Source: Carboxylicivirga marina (GTDB lineage: Bacteria; Bacteroidota; Bacteroidia; Bacteroidales; Marinilabiliaceae). From it: a stretch of 64,000 bases of DNA. Every line of letters begins with the position of its first letter. Positions within the stretch are counted from its first letter, which is position 1. The position numbers and the translations under genes are program-made. The DNA is taken from the NCBI RefSeq assembly GCF_016612505.1, contig NZ_JAENRR010000011.1, positions 1-64,000 of the forward strand, read 5' to 3'. Below, in pieces: positions 16,814-25,234 of the stretch. Under the pieces are notes generated by a model. It was not told the DNA's origin, did no database searches, and saw only the letters and a program-made list of their open reading frames with translations.

Positions 16814-18226
16814 ATGATGAAAAACACGATGAGGAATTTGATTTCGGGATTGATTGCTATCCTTCTGATGGCATCAGCCTGTCAGGCAGAAAAAGGGAAT
16901 TTTGCCTACATAGAAGGCAGGTTTCATGGTGACACAAAGGGTATAAAGATCAATTTGAGTAAAGTTGTTAATGGTAAAACTTTGGCTGTTTCTAACTGTA
17001 CGCCTGGAAATGAAGGTCGGTTTGGTTTTACCTGTCCCATAAATGAATCAGGTATTTATGTAATCAATGTAATTAAGAACGGAGGTATTTACAGCAGAGA
17101 TGTAGGTTTGAATCGCTTTTTTCTGGAAAAAGGAACGACCATAGATCTTGATCTTTGGGGAGACAAATATGAGTTGCGAGAAACGAATAACCATAAAAAT
17201 GAATGGCTAACAGAGCTTAATACATTGATGGATACCGTCTTTACCTATTCCCATGGTCAGTTTTTCTCCTTTTCAACATATGAAGAATTCTTTCCGCTAC
17301 TACCTGAATATGTTGCTAATAATCAACAGTTTCAAAAACGCATTAATACGGGAGATAAAGATTTTGATGAGCTTTTAACTTTGATGGCTGAGACGGATAT
17401 TAATTCTGCTTCATTAAAATTTGTTCAATCAATGCGAAAAAAGCACCCAAAGCGAGGTGATTATCCTGATTATTATGATGTTATACGTGAACAAAAGGCT
17501 CCTGTTTCTCCCCGAATGTTTGAGTTGCCAACTGGATTTGACTACATACTTAGTTATGCGCGTTTTGCTGTTAAAGAACTTCCTGAACAACCAGCCTGGG
17601 GTAGAAGTGTTCATAAATATATTGAGCTGACAAATAATGAGGTGTTCAAAGGTCATATTGCACTTTATTTCCTAAAAAGGAAACAAGCCTATAATCCACA
17701 ATATCTGGAATTTAAGGAAGATATGACTCCATATTTGATCACAGATTATCTGAAAGATGAAGCGAGGAAGCATGATTTGTCAATTCGCCAATTTGCCAAA
17801 GGCACAAAAGCCTTCAATTTTGTAGGAACAGATACGGAAGGCAAAGAACATAGTCTGTATGATTACAAAGGTAGCCTGATATATGTAGATGTGTGGGCGA
17901 CATGGTGCGGACCTTGCACGCAAGAAATACCTCACCTGGAAAAACTGGAAAAGAAGTTTCACGGGAAGAAAGTGAAATTTATAAGTTATTCTTTAGATAA
18001 GCCAAGGGACTTGAAAAAGTGGCAAGCTTATGTCAATAAACATAATATGAGTGGACTACAATTAGTAGGAGATAAGGGCTTTGGATCTGACATAGCTCAG
18101 GATTACGCCATTTCGTCAATACCTCGTTTCATGCTTTTTGATCAGGATATGAAAATTATTAGTGTGAATGCACCACGTCCATCAAGTGGAAAAGTGATTG
18201 AAGATTTGATCAATTCGCATCTATAG
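16814..18226 (+). CDS. TlpA-like thioredoxin-fold lipoprotein, copy 2 (WCGPC)
   Basis: A 470-residue paralogue of the gene at 14397, with identical domain order: lipoprotein signal (MASAC, Cys about 23), beta domain with GRFHGDTKGIKINLSKV, helical middle, and a C-terminal TlpA fold with W364-C-G-P-C368 and SIPRFMLFD. The dipeptide between the Cys residues is GP here and KP in copy 1, which usually shifts the redox potential. It follows the Cys-protease gene by 44 bp and is separated from the Ser-protease gene by a strong terminator, so it probably ends the main SusCD transcript. Confidence 0.9.
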   Translation: MMKNTMRNLISGLIAILLMASACQAEKGNFAYIEGRFHGDTKGIKINLSKVVNGKTLAVSNCTPGNEGRFGFTCPINESGIYVINVIKNGGIYSRDVGLNRFFLEKGTTIDLDLWGDKYELRETNNHKNEWLTELNTLMDTVFTYSHGQFFSFSTYEEFFPLLPEYVANNQQFQKRINTGDKDFDELLTLMAETDINSASLKFVQSMRKKHPKRGDYPDYYDVIREQKAPVSPRMFELPTGFDYILSYARFAVKELPEQPAWGRSVHKYIELTNNEVFKGHIALYFLKRKQAYNPQYLEFKEDMTPYLITDYLKDEARKHDLSIRQFAKGTKAFNFVGTDTEGKEHSLYDYKGSLIYVDVWATWCGPCTQEIPHLEKLEKKFHGKKVKFISYSLDKPRDLKKWQAYVNKHNMSGLQLVGDKGFGSDIAQDYAISSIPRFMLFDQDMKIISVNAPRPSSGKVIEDLINSHL

Positions 18227-18242
18227 TATTGGGATATATAGA

Positions 18243-18285
18243 GCATGATGCATTTTTTAATTCCACGAATGCATCATGCATTTTT
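18243..18285 (+). terminator. Terminator after TlpA copy 2
   Basis: gcatgatgcatt (18243-18254) and aatgcatcatgc (18268-18279) form a perfect 12-bp stem, followed by attttt. It lies 17 bp after the TlpA stop and 68 bp before the next start codon, dividing the second TlpA gene from its protease. Confidence 0.8.
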
Positions 18286-18352
18286 CGCTATTTTAACATC
18301 CTATTGCTAGTTTTAATTACTACCGCATACATTGGGTTAAATATTTTTTAAA

Positions 18353-19216
18353 ATGAAACCAACATTATATCTGACTTGTATATTATTGTGTTACTTATAT
18401 GCCTGTAATAATTATAAAACCTCCGGAGTAGAAGAGGTAATAGAGGACATCCGTTATACAAAGATATTTGAGTCTAAAGCATCCGATTACTATTCGAAAA
18501 ATGGAGGTACATCATCTGATACATATAAAAAACAGTTGCTTAATGAAAAATGTGAAGTGAAATTGGATAGTATTTTACATGAAGCAAACGGAAGCCAAAA
18601 CTTCTATACAACACATAAACATCAAGTTCTAATATATGGGAAAATGTACAATTGTGGGAACTGTCCGGAATGGCATATCTCAGCTGCTACAGCTTTCCCA
18701 ATTAGTGATGACGGTATCTGTGCATCAAATTACCATGTATTTGATTCTTATAATCCTGATAGCTCGGAAGATTATGAAACATCATTTGTTATGGACCTCA
18801 AGAAAAATATTTATCCGATTGTTGAAGTACTTGCTGCCAGTAAGAAGGATGATCTAGCAATATTCAGGATTAACTGTGAACCGAATACTATCAAACCTTT
18901 GGTTTTAGGCAATGATTTGGTCAATGGTGGAGACGTTTGTTTAATTTCCCATCCCGACAGTCGTTATTATACTTTTACTCAGGGCATACTAAACAGGACC
19001 TATATTAAGCCAAAGGAAGGAATTTTGAGGCAAAGTATGTCAGCAGCATTTGCCAGGGGCTCAAGTGGTGCTCCTGTCCTGGATAGTACTGGTAAAGTGG
19101 TTGGTATAGTAGCAGGTACATCGCCCGTTTTCAGAAATGGCAATCCGAGCGAAGGCCATCAAATGATAGTTAATGAGATAGTGCCCGTGAGTCGTTTGAG
19201 GGCCCTGATAAACTGA
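18353..19216 (+). CDS. Trypsin-fold serine protease lipoprotein, copy 2
   Basis: A 287-residue paralogue of the gene at 15855, again with a lipoprotein-type N-terminus (LYAC, Cys about 18). The triad is canonical: His128 (SNYHVF), Asp167 (KDDLAIF) and Ser238 (GSSGAPV). The CxxCP motif (NCGNCPEW) is kept. It is a secreted serine endopeptidase by family, probably degrading proteins outside the cell for uptake by the SusCD pair. It lies beyond a terminator, so it may have its own promoter in the 68-bp gap or depend on read-through. It ends the tandem duplication. Confidence 0.88.
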   Translation: MKPTLYLTCILLCYLYACNNYKTSGVEEVIEDIRYTKIFESKASDYYSKNGGTSSDTYKKQLLNEKCEVKLDSILHEANGSQNFYTTHKHQVLIYGKMYNCGNCPEWHISAATAFPISDDGICASNYHVFDSYNPDSSEDYETSFVMDLKKNIYPIVEVLAASKKDDLAIFRINCEPNTIKPLVLGNDLVNGGDVCLISHPDSRYYTFTQGILNRTYIKPKEGILRQSMSAAFARGSSGAPVLDSTGKVVGIVAGTSPVFRNGNPSEGHQMIVNEIVPVSRLRALIN

Positions 19217-19245
19217 TATTTACATTTTGTACAGAATGTGTTAAG

Positions 19246-19279
19246 AGTTGTCTGAAACTAAATCAGACAACTTTTTTTA
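19246..19279 (+). terminator. Terminator of the SusCD/protease region
   Basis: agttgtctga (19246-19255) pairs with tcagacaact (19263-19272), followed by seven Ts. It lies 29 bp after the last protease stop codon. Confidence 0.88.
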
Positions 19280-19790
19280 TGCTCATATCTTAAAAGGTAA
19301 CTTTATTGAACCCATATTTTGATAGCTAAAACGATAAAACTCATCTAAGCTTTTAAGCAGAATGTTCTATTAAAATCGAAAGATTCCTATAGGTTTAAAG
19401 CTAAGATTCTCTATATCGGGATTAAATCCGCCTAATACTTTAGTTCGTTTCATTCCTAATGCATAAAACGGGTTGAATTAGGCCGTAACTGATTTACTCT
19501 TATAAAAGTTAATTTTTACTATTCAGACATTGTTCTTCAGTAATATTGCTTTGATAATATTTGGTTATATAATTACAAAATTATCGTTGTTATTTGTATA
19601 CTGTTTTGTCAATCATTTTATAATCTAATTCAACTAACTAACAGCAATCTTCTTCATATAGTTGTCTTAAAATAAAGCCCGCTCTTCTCTAGCTAATATA
19701 CACTTGAGACTTAATGTTTGTATACGTAATGAATTCAAAATATTACGTTGAATTCGGATTAATACGGGTGTGTTTTTGAATTATAAAGCA
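19280..19790. other. Intergenic region, no gene seen
   Basis: About 500 bp of AT-rich DNA between convergent units. I see no coding frame, RNA gene or clear repeat in it. Confidence 0.6.
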
Positions 19791-19793
19791 AAT

Positions 19794-19827
19794 AAAAGGT
19801 GGATAACCTTTTAGTTATCCACCTTTT
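19794..19827 (-). terminator. Bidirectional hairpin terminator of the GLUG protein gene
   Basis: aaaaggtggataac (19794-19807) and gttatccacctttt (19814-19827) are perfect 14-bp inverted repeats with a 6-base loop. The T-rich side on the minus strand ends the leftward gene at 19924; the plus-strand side is also T-rich. Confidence 0.8.
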
Positions 19828-19923
19828 ATTAATTAGAATTATAGTTTGTTTTCCGATACTATCAATTAAATCAAGAAGTACTCCCTTTATAAGCAACCAC
19901 TTCTTTCAAATTCTCCAACTTAC

Positions 19924-22719
19924 TTATTTTTTAATCACTTTATGAACTTTTTCACCTTCTACAGATACGATATATATACCTGCCGGCTGAGAAGATAGAT
20001 CAATGGTAAGTTCATTTGTGTTCGCGTAAACAGAGTTGATTAATGCTCCAGTAACACTATAAATCATCACTTTGCTTCCTTGACCTATATTGTTAATTTT
20101 AATCATCCCTGTTGTAGGGTTTGGACTTATGCTGATAGTCAATAAATAATCCTTTTTAACAGCAGTAGGTGTATCAAGTGTTTGCCATTTAAGGTATGGA
20201 CGGGTATCGGAACTTATTTCACTGATAACGCCTATGTGCCATACATCAGAAAAGTTGAAACCTGTAAAGTTTACAGAAGACTCGAATTGTGTTGTAGTTA
20301 GGCCATTTGCATTTTCATTGGCAGCTGCCCCGTTATACATTGATGTCTCTGATGAGGTGGTTACATTCCAATAGCAGTTGGTAGGGGCAACTGAGCAGAT
20401 GCCAGCAAAACCACCCTTATTGATCCCATTAGTAAGAGTTACAGTACCGGTCGAATAGCAGTGATTGAGGCGTCCGGCACCAAATCTCGCATCACCTGCA
20501 AAACCGCCAACTCTATCACTTCCTTCAACATTGCCTGTTGCATATGAATTAGCCACGCCTTTATAAACTAGAGTTTCACCAGGATAAGAAATATAACCAA
20601 TCAACCCTCCAACATAGCTTTTATTAGCAGTTACAGACCCTGTGGCATAACATTGAGAAACTAATACCGTCATTGAGGTATTGCCTAATCTCCCAATCAA
20701 ACCACCTGCGTAAGAACTCATTGATGCTCCTTCTCCCAATACATTTGCTGATGAAACATTATTTGTATATGTTCCAGTAGCTGCATATCCAACCAATCCG
20801 CCAATATAATCAGTTCCATCAATTGCTCCTGATGTTGAACAATTATCCATAGTAGTGGTAAGTGAATAACCTGCAATTCCACCAATATAGCTATCACCGG
20901 ATATTGTGGCATTTATTAGTTTTATATTCTTAATTGTGGCCCCTTTTGTATATCCAAACAGTCCAATATAGTCAATTGTTGGACGATTAATTGTTAAGTT
21001 ATTAATTGAATAAACATCGCCATCAAAAGAGCCAGTAAACTTAATGGCACTTGTACCAATAGGGATAAATCCTTCACCTCCATTAGAGGCGCTTGTGGTA
21101 CTTGCATCAATATCTGCACCAAGTTTAAAATGATTAGTCCAAAGGCTATTGTTGGAGCTGACAACCTCTAACTGCTCTAAAGTTGTGATTATAAAAGGAT
21201 CAATATCTGTACCGGTACCTCCGGTGAATACAGATGGATCGAAACCAACATTGGCTGTAATACTCGTAGGCGAGTCTGCAGCCACAGTTAAGGTATACGG
21301 GTTTTCTGTGCTTAACTCTGCTCCATTGGCAGTCCAATTGAGAAGAACATGATTGTTAACAACAGTAGCTGAAAGGCTCACAATATCTCCAATTGCATAA
21401 GTGCCTGTACCACTTAATGCGCTTATTTTTGAAGCAGGAACTCCATCAACAACTATGGTTATACCACCGTTAAACCATTTGAAATATGGGCGGGCATTGG
21501 CGTCTATTTCGGTAATGGTACTTATTTCCCAAATATTGGCATTTAAGCCTGGCAGGTTTGCCATGCTGGCAAATTGAGCAGTTGTTAATCCGAAACTTGT
21601 GTAATCGCCAGTATGGGTTTGACCTAAGATGGCTGTTTGTCCGGTAGCTTCTGTATCCCAATAACAATTGTTTATATAGGTTTCATTTCCAATCCCGGCA
21701 ATACCTCCCTGATTATAGATCATTCCTCCGAAGACAATGTCAGGCTTGCCATCTACGCTCACTGCTGCAAAAGAATATGAATCCTGAACCGTCGATTTCA
21801 TATATCCAACGATGCCACCTGCCTCTGTTAAAGAGTGAACAGAACCAGAGCTAAAACAACTTGTTGTTGAACCGTTTGACAAACCAATTAAGCCCCCGGC
21901 ATAAATACTTGTACTGGATACTGTTGCTGTGGAGTAGCATAAGGTCACTTTATTCGACTGGCCAACAAGACCTCCGGTATTTTGACCTGCAGAAGTAACT
22001 GTACCTGTTGAATAACAAAATCGAAGCTCGCCTGTTGACTTACCAACAAGTCCACCTGTATCTGAATTAGTTCCAGTTACAGTTGCAGAAGAGTTACATT
22101 CTAAAATAAGAGATGGGCTTGAACCAATAAGCCCACCAATACTAGTTCCATTAATTCCTGTGCCATTACCGGAAACAGTTCCAGTGGTAGAGCACCTTGT
22201 TATTATATCGGCCGTACTACCCACGCTACCAATTAAACCACCAACAAATGTCTGCCCTGCTACTGTAACGTTAGTCAGACCTAAATCTGTTATGGATGAG
22301 ACTCTGGTTGAACCAAAAAAACCTACCCAATTTGTTGCTGGCCGATTGATGGTGATATTGCTGATGGACTTGTTATTACCATCAAAAGTACCAGTAAAGG
22401 TATTGTCTGGCCCTTTGTTATCACCAATGGGATTAAAACCTTCATAAACAATTGGATCTGCCGATGGGTCAACAGGGTTCCAGGTGGCTGTTTCTGTAGC
22501 ATCGATATCTGCTGTCAGGATATAGTAAGAGCTCATCCTGGTGACTATATCATCAGTGCCATCCACACCCTCAGATATCCAGCGAAGATGGGCGAGTGTG
22601 GATATTTGATATGGATTTGCCTCTGTTCCTTCTCCTGAAGGAAGTTCTGCAACTGTCTGTGCCATAATAGCAGCAGTTAATGCAAAATAAATTGATAATA
22701 ATGTAAATAATTTTTTCAT
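19924..22719 (-). CDS. GLUG-repeat surface protein with type IX secretion sorting domain
   Basis: A 931-residue secreted protein. Signal peptide about 1-20 (ending AAIMAQ). Two similar halves follow: each opens with a GT(D/E)xxP(Y/F)-I-T/STL segment, an ADIDA-T segment, G(F)xPIG, FTG(S/T)FDG and ITINRP-type strands, and continues with many GLUG repeats (GGLVG, GGLIG, CYSTGTV, CYATGSV) that build a right-handed beta helix. Between the halves lies a Gly/Thr-rich linker (about 425-495). The last ~75 residues (PNPTTGMIKI, then YSVTGALI, then PAGIYIVSV and HKVIKK) form a type A Por/T9SS sorting domain, so it should be exported by the gliding/Por system and anchored or released. Adhesin-like; ligand unknown. 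It is a single-gene unit. Confidence 0.93.
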   Translation of the reverse strand: MKKLFTLLSIYFALTAAIMAQTVAELPSGEGTEANPYQISTLAHLRWISEGVDGTDDIVTRMSSYYILTADIDATETATWNPVDPSADPIVYEGFNPIGDNKGPDNTFTGTFDGNNKSISNITINRPATNWVGFFGSTRVSSITDLGLTNVTVAGQTFVGGLIGSVGSTADIITRCSTTGTVSGNGTGINGTSIGGLIGSSPSLILECNSSATVTGTNSDTGGLVGKSTGELRFCYSTGTVTSAGQNTGGLVGQSNKVTLCYSTATVSSTSIYAGGLIGLSNGSTTSCFSSGSVHSLTEAGGIVGYMKSTVQDSYSFAAVSVDGKPDIVFGGMIYNQGGIAGIGNETYINNCYWDTEATGQTAILGQTHTGDYTSFGLTTAQFASMANLPGLNANIWEISTITEIDANARPYFKWFNGGITIVVDGVPASKISALSGTGTYAIGDIVSLSATVVNNHVLLNWTANGAELSTENPYTLTVAADSPTSITANVGFDPSVFTGGTGTDIDPFIITTLEQLEVVSSNNSLWTNHFKLGADIDASTTSASNGGEGFIPIGTSAIKFTGSFDGDVYSINNLTINRPTIDYIGLFGYTKGATIKNIKLINATISGDSYIGGIAGYSLTTTMDNCSTSGAIDGTDYIGGLVGYAATGTYTNNVSSANVLGEGASMSSYAGGLIGRLGNTSMTVLVSQCYATGSVTANKSYVGGLIGYISYPGETLVYKGVANSYATGNVEGSDRVGGFAGDARFGAGRLNHCYSTGTVTLTNGINKGGFAGICSVAPTNCYWNVTTSSETSMYNGAAANENANGLTTTQFESSVNFTGFNFSDVWHIGVISEISSDTRPYLKWQTLDTPTAVKKDYLLTISISPNPTTGMIKINNIGQGSKVMIYSVTGALINSVYANTNELTIDLSSQPAGIYIVSVEGEKVHKVIKK

Positions 22720-22904
22720 GCTTTAAACTTTATGTTAATAATTTATTAACGAACTCAGGTTTGTTATTTCAGACCTTTATATTATAAATACCTTGAAAAT
22801 TTCAATTAGGTGAAAAGAGGGGTGATTTTTTTATGAAAATATTGACTTAACCATGTTTGGCTTGCTTAATGAAGATTTTAATCCAAGAGAGGGTACTTGC
22901 ATTA

Positions 22905-22934
22905 CTTAAGTACTCCTCAAGCGTCGATGAAGTA
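22905..22934. repeat. 30-bp dispersed motif, copy 2
   Basis: Second copy of the cttaagtactcctcaagc motif described at 4463-4493, lying 186 bp upstream of the GLUG gene start. Confidence 0.65.
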
Positions 22935-23065
22935 TAGATAAAGTAATAGTCAACTATAACCTCAGTTGTTCCATTTGAATAAATAAGCAACCATCTGTCC
23001 AACCCATTTTTCCTGAAAATCTTAATATATTACCTATTTTTCATGCTTAGTGCCTATTATTCTCC

Positions 23066-23073
23066 TATATTTG
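23066..23073 (+). promoter_or_regulatory. Candidate -7 element of the fic gene
   Basis: tatatttg matches the Bacteroidota -7 consensus TAnnTTTG and lies 25 bp upstream of ATG 23098. It argues for that ATG and against the in-frame GTG at 23050, which would be upstream of the promoter. No clear -33 box is seen. Confidence 0.4.
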
Positions 23074-23097
23074 AATACCTATTATTCACAAATTGCC

Positions 23098-24639
23098 ATG
23101 AAAAAGAACCATTTTTCTCAAACAATAACCGTTTTTCAAGGACGCACAGCTCCTGAAGAGGGCAACATTGTGGGCTATGCTGCCATTATCAATACCTTGG
23201 AACTTCCGGTTCCTTTGCCTAATCGCTTGTCATTAATTAGCACCAAAAACAGGCGTTATGAGAAAGATGGTTGGCAAGTTTTCACCCCCAAGCATCAACC
23301 CGAAGATTCGCTATACAAACATTTAGTGTTTGCACTCAAATACGAAGGTATCAACTTACTATGTTTTAAATGCCTTTTCAACACCATGACCAATGATGAG
23401 GTCATTGAATTACTTGCAATTGAACCGACTGGACAATACAGTCGTAAAATATGGTTTCTTTACGAGTGGTTTACAGGTACCACACTCGACATGCCTAACC
23501 TTGGTGTAAAGAATTTTGTACCCTTACTCGATGACAAGCTGCAGTTTACTATTGAAGGACAGCGCTCTTCTCGTCACCGTATCATTAATAACCTGCCAGG
23601 TACTCCGGAATTCTGCCCACTCATTTATAAAACACCAAAGCTGCAAGCTCACATTGAAGCGAACCTGGCCAACAGTCAGAATACATACCTACAGTCCATT
23701 CATAAAGATGTACTGCAACGTGCATCATCTTTTCTGCTTTTAAAAGATTCGAAAGCATCTTTTACCATCGAGGGTGAAAACCCGGGTACCAAGCGTGCCC
23801 TTAGATGGGGAAAAGCCATTGGGCAGGCTGGCTCCAAAGACCTCAGTCTTGAGGAATTGATTCGACTACAGCAGCTCGTCATCGACAGCAAGCGTTTTAC
23901 CCAGATGGGCTTACGTCAGTATGGAGGCTTCGTTGGCGAGCATGACCGCTCAACAGGGGAACCATTGCCGGATCACATATCCGCCAGGCATGAAGATTTA
24001 GAGCAATTGATAGATGGACTAATCGCCACAAATAAGCAACTCGAAGCATCTGACTTTGATGCAGTGCTGGCAGCCACATGTATTGCTTTTGGCTTTGTAT
24101 TCATCCACCCGTTTGTGGATGGTAACGGACGCCTTCATCGCTACCTCATTCACCACATTCTGGCTAAGATGAGGTTCTCACAACAAGGTATTATCTTCCC
24201 GGTATCCGCATCCATACTCAATCACATCGATGATTATCGGCTTGTGCTAGAGTCCTACTCACATCCCGTTCTAGACTTTATTGAGTGGGAAACCACCGAG
24301 GATAATAATGTGCAGGTAATCAACGAAACGATTGATTACTACCGCTACTTTGATGCAACAGCGCAAGCAGAGTTCTTATACGACTGTGTCCTTGACACAA
24401 TTAACAATGTCATTCCCGAAGAAGTCAATTACCTAAAGCACTACGATGACTTTAAGCGTTACATTGATAATCAGCTGGAGATGCCTGATAAGTTAATAGC
24501 CACATTGGTTCGCTTCCTTGAACAAAACAATGGGCGATTATCCAAAAGAGCACGTTCTAAAGAGTTCAAAGAACTCACTGAGACTGAAATAAAGGATTTA
24601 GAAACGCAATACCAAGAGATATTTATGAGCAATGACTAA
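23098..24639 (+). CDS. Fic family AMP-transferase-type enzyme with N-terminal self-inhibitory motif
   Basis: A 513-residue Fic protein. An N-terminal unknown domain (about 1-190) precedes the inhibitory helix motif S221-F-T-I-E225-G, which fits the [S/T]xxxE[G/N] rule of class II Fic enzymes. The catalytic loop is H337-PFVDGNGRLHR. The C-terminal ~110 residues are helical and may be a winged-helix region. Fic enzymes usually transfer AMP from ATP to a Ser, Thr or Tyr of a target protein; the inhibitory Glu blocks ATP binding until displaced. The reading frame overlaps the small gene that follows by 8 bp, so the two are translationally coupled. ATG 23098 was chosen over GTG 23050. Confidence 0.92.
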   Translation: MKKNHFSQTITVFQGRTAPEEGNIVGYAAIINTLELPVPLPNRLSLISTKNRRYEKDGWQVFTPKHQPEDSLYKHLVFALKYEGINLLCFKCLFNTMTNDEVIELLAIEPTGQYSRKIWFLYEWFTGTTLDMPNLGVKNFVPLLDDKLQFTIEGQRSSRHRIINNLPGTPEFCPLIYKTPKLQAHIEANLANSQNTYLQSIHKDVLQRASSFLLLKDSKASFTIEGENPGTKRALRWGKAIGQAGSKDLSLEELIRLQQLVIDSKRFTQMGLRQYGGFVGEHDRSTGEPLPDHISARHEDLEQLIDGLIATNKQLEASDFDAVLAATCIAFGFVFIHPFVDGNGRLHRYLIHHILAKMRFSQQGIIFPVSASILNHIDDYRLVLESYSHPVLDFIEWETTEDNNVQVINETIDYYRYFDATAQAEFLYDCVLDTINNVIPEEVNYLKHYDDFKRYIDNQLEMPDKLIATLVRFLEQNNGRLSKRARSKEFKELTETEIKDLETQYQEIFMSND

Positions 24640-24835
24640 AGCACTAACAAGGCTATGTATATACCCAAAAGATGTGAAGCGCATCACCGGTAAGAGTGAA
24701 AAGTCAAGCCGGCGCATTCTGCAAAACATCAAAGAAACATTGGGGAAGAAGGAGCACCAGTTCATTACAAGCGAAGAGTTTGCTAGCTATACTGGCATCG
24801 ATGCCAACCTGGTTCGAGAATACTTGGTTGATTAA
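24632..24835 (+). CDS. Small HTH/excisionase-like protein coupled to Fic
   Basis: A 67-residue protein rich in Lys, with two helical parts: residues 11-32 (YPKDVKRITGKSEKSSRRIL) and 45-65 (TSEEFASYTGIDANLVREYL). The second resembles the MerR/excisionase kind of HTH. I recall similar small proteins in Bacteroidota annotated only as hypothetical. The start codon overlaps the end of the fic gene. Since the Fic enzyme already carries its own inhibitory helix, this is not the classical FicA antitoxin; it could be a target, a regulator or a transcriptional repressor of the pair. Confidence 0.7.
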   Translation: MTKALTRLCIYPKDVKRITGKSEKSSRRILQNIKETLGKKEHQFITSEEFASYTGIDANLVREYLVD

Positions 24836-25008
24836 TGAAGGTGAACTTTTTATTTCCATCGGTATCATCATACTCTATTCCTAACCAATTTGAATAAAAT
24901 TGAAACACCTTGTTTGAATTCTTTAATATCATCCACAGTCAACCTTTATTCATAAAATAGCTATTTAACGATATTTTTATACTTCCTCTTCACAAAAAAT
25001 TAGCCAAT

Positions 25009-25045
25009 TTTGACAAAAATCGCATGGTTTTATTTCGTAACTTTG
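25009..25045 (+). promoter_or_regulatory. Candidate promoter in the fic-namZ spacer
   Basis: tttg (25009-25012) and taactttg (25038-25045) resemble the Bacteroidota -33 and -7 elements, with a spacer of 25 bp, a little long. No convincing coding frame follows; see the candidate ncRNA at 25052. Confidence 0.3.
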
Positions 25046-25051
25046 TCACTG

Positions 25052-25220
25052 TCAAAGGATATCAAAGACAATCAAATTCAATCATTTAAATCGGGAATCC
25101 CTCGGGAATCGCTAAAATTTGATTTTCACGACATGCTGTATATAAGAGATTTACAGAGGACGACACTCATCTTGTCATCCCGACAATTTAAACTTAAAAA
25201 CTCTGTAGTTTTAAGTTTTT
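25052..25220 (+). ncRNA. Candidate small RNA in the fic-namZ spacer
   Basis: About 170 bases between a promoter-like element and a hairpin with T-run (aacttaaaa at 25191-25199 pairing with ttttaagtt at 25209-25217, then ttt). The stretch also holds an inverted motif, gggaatccctcgggaatc. The only open frame (from 25010, TTG) has no coding character. The hairpin may instead just end the fic transcript or the convergent DUF1343 gene, so this is a weak call. Confidence 0.25.
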
Positions 25221-25234
25221 GATACCCTTGTTTA

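Noticed and set aside
14397-18226. Frameshift or pseudogene in the duplicated TlpA genes
   Set aside because: Both copies are full length, with complete active sites and intact frames.
23050-23097. Longer N-terminus of the Fic protein from GTG 23050
   Set aside because: A -7 promoter element lies at 23066-23073, downstream of that codon, and the ATG at 23098 gives a normal Fic start.
25010-25222. 70-codon frame in the fic-namZ spacer
   Set aside because: TTG start inside a promoter-like element and end in a hairpin; better read as non-coding.
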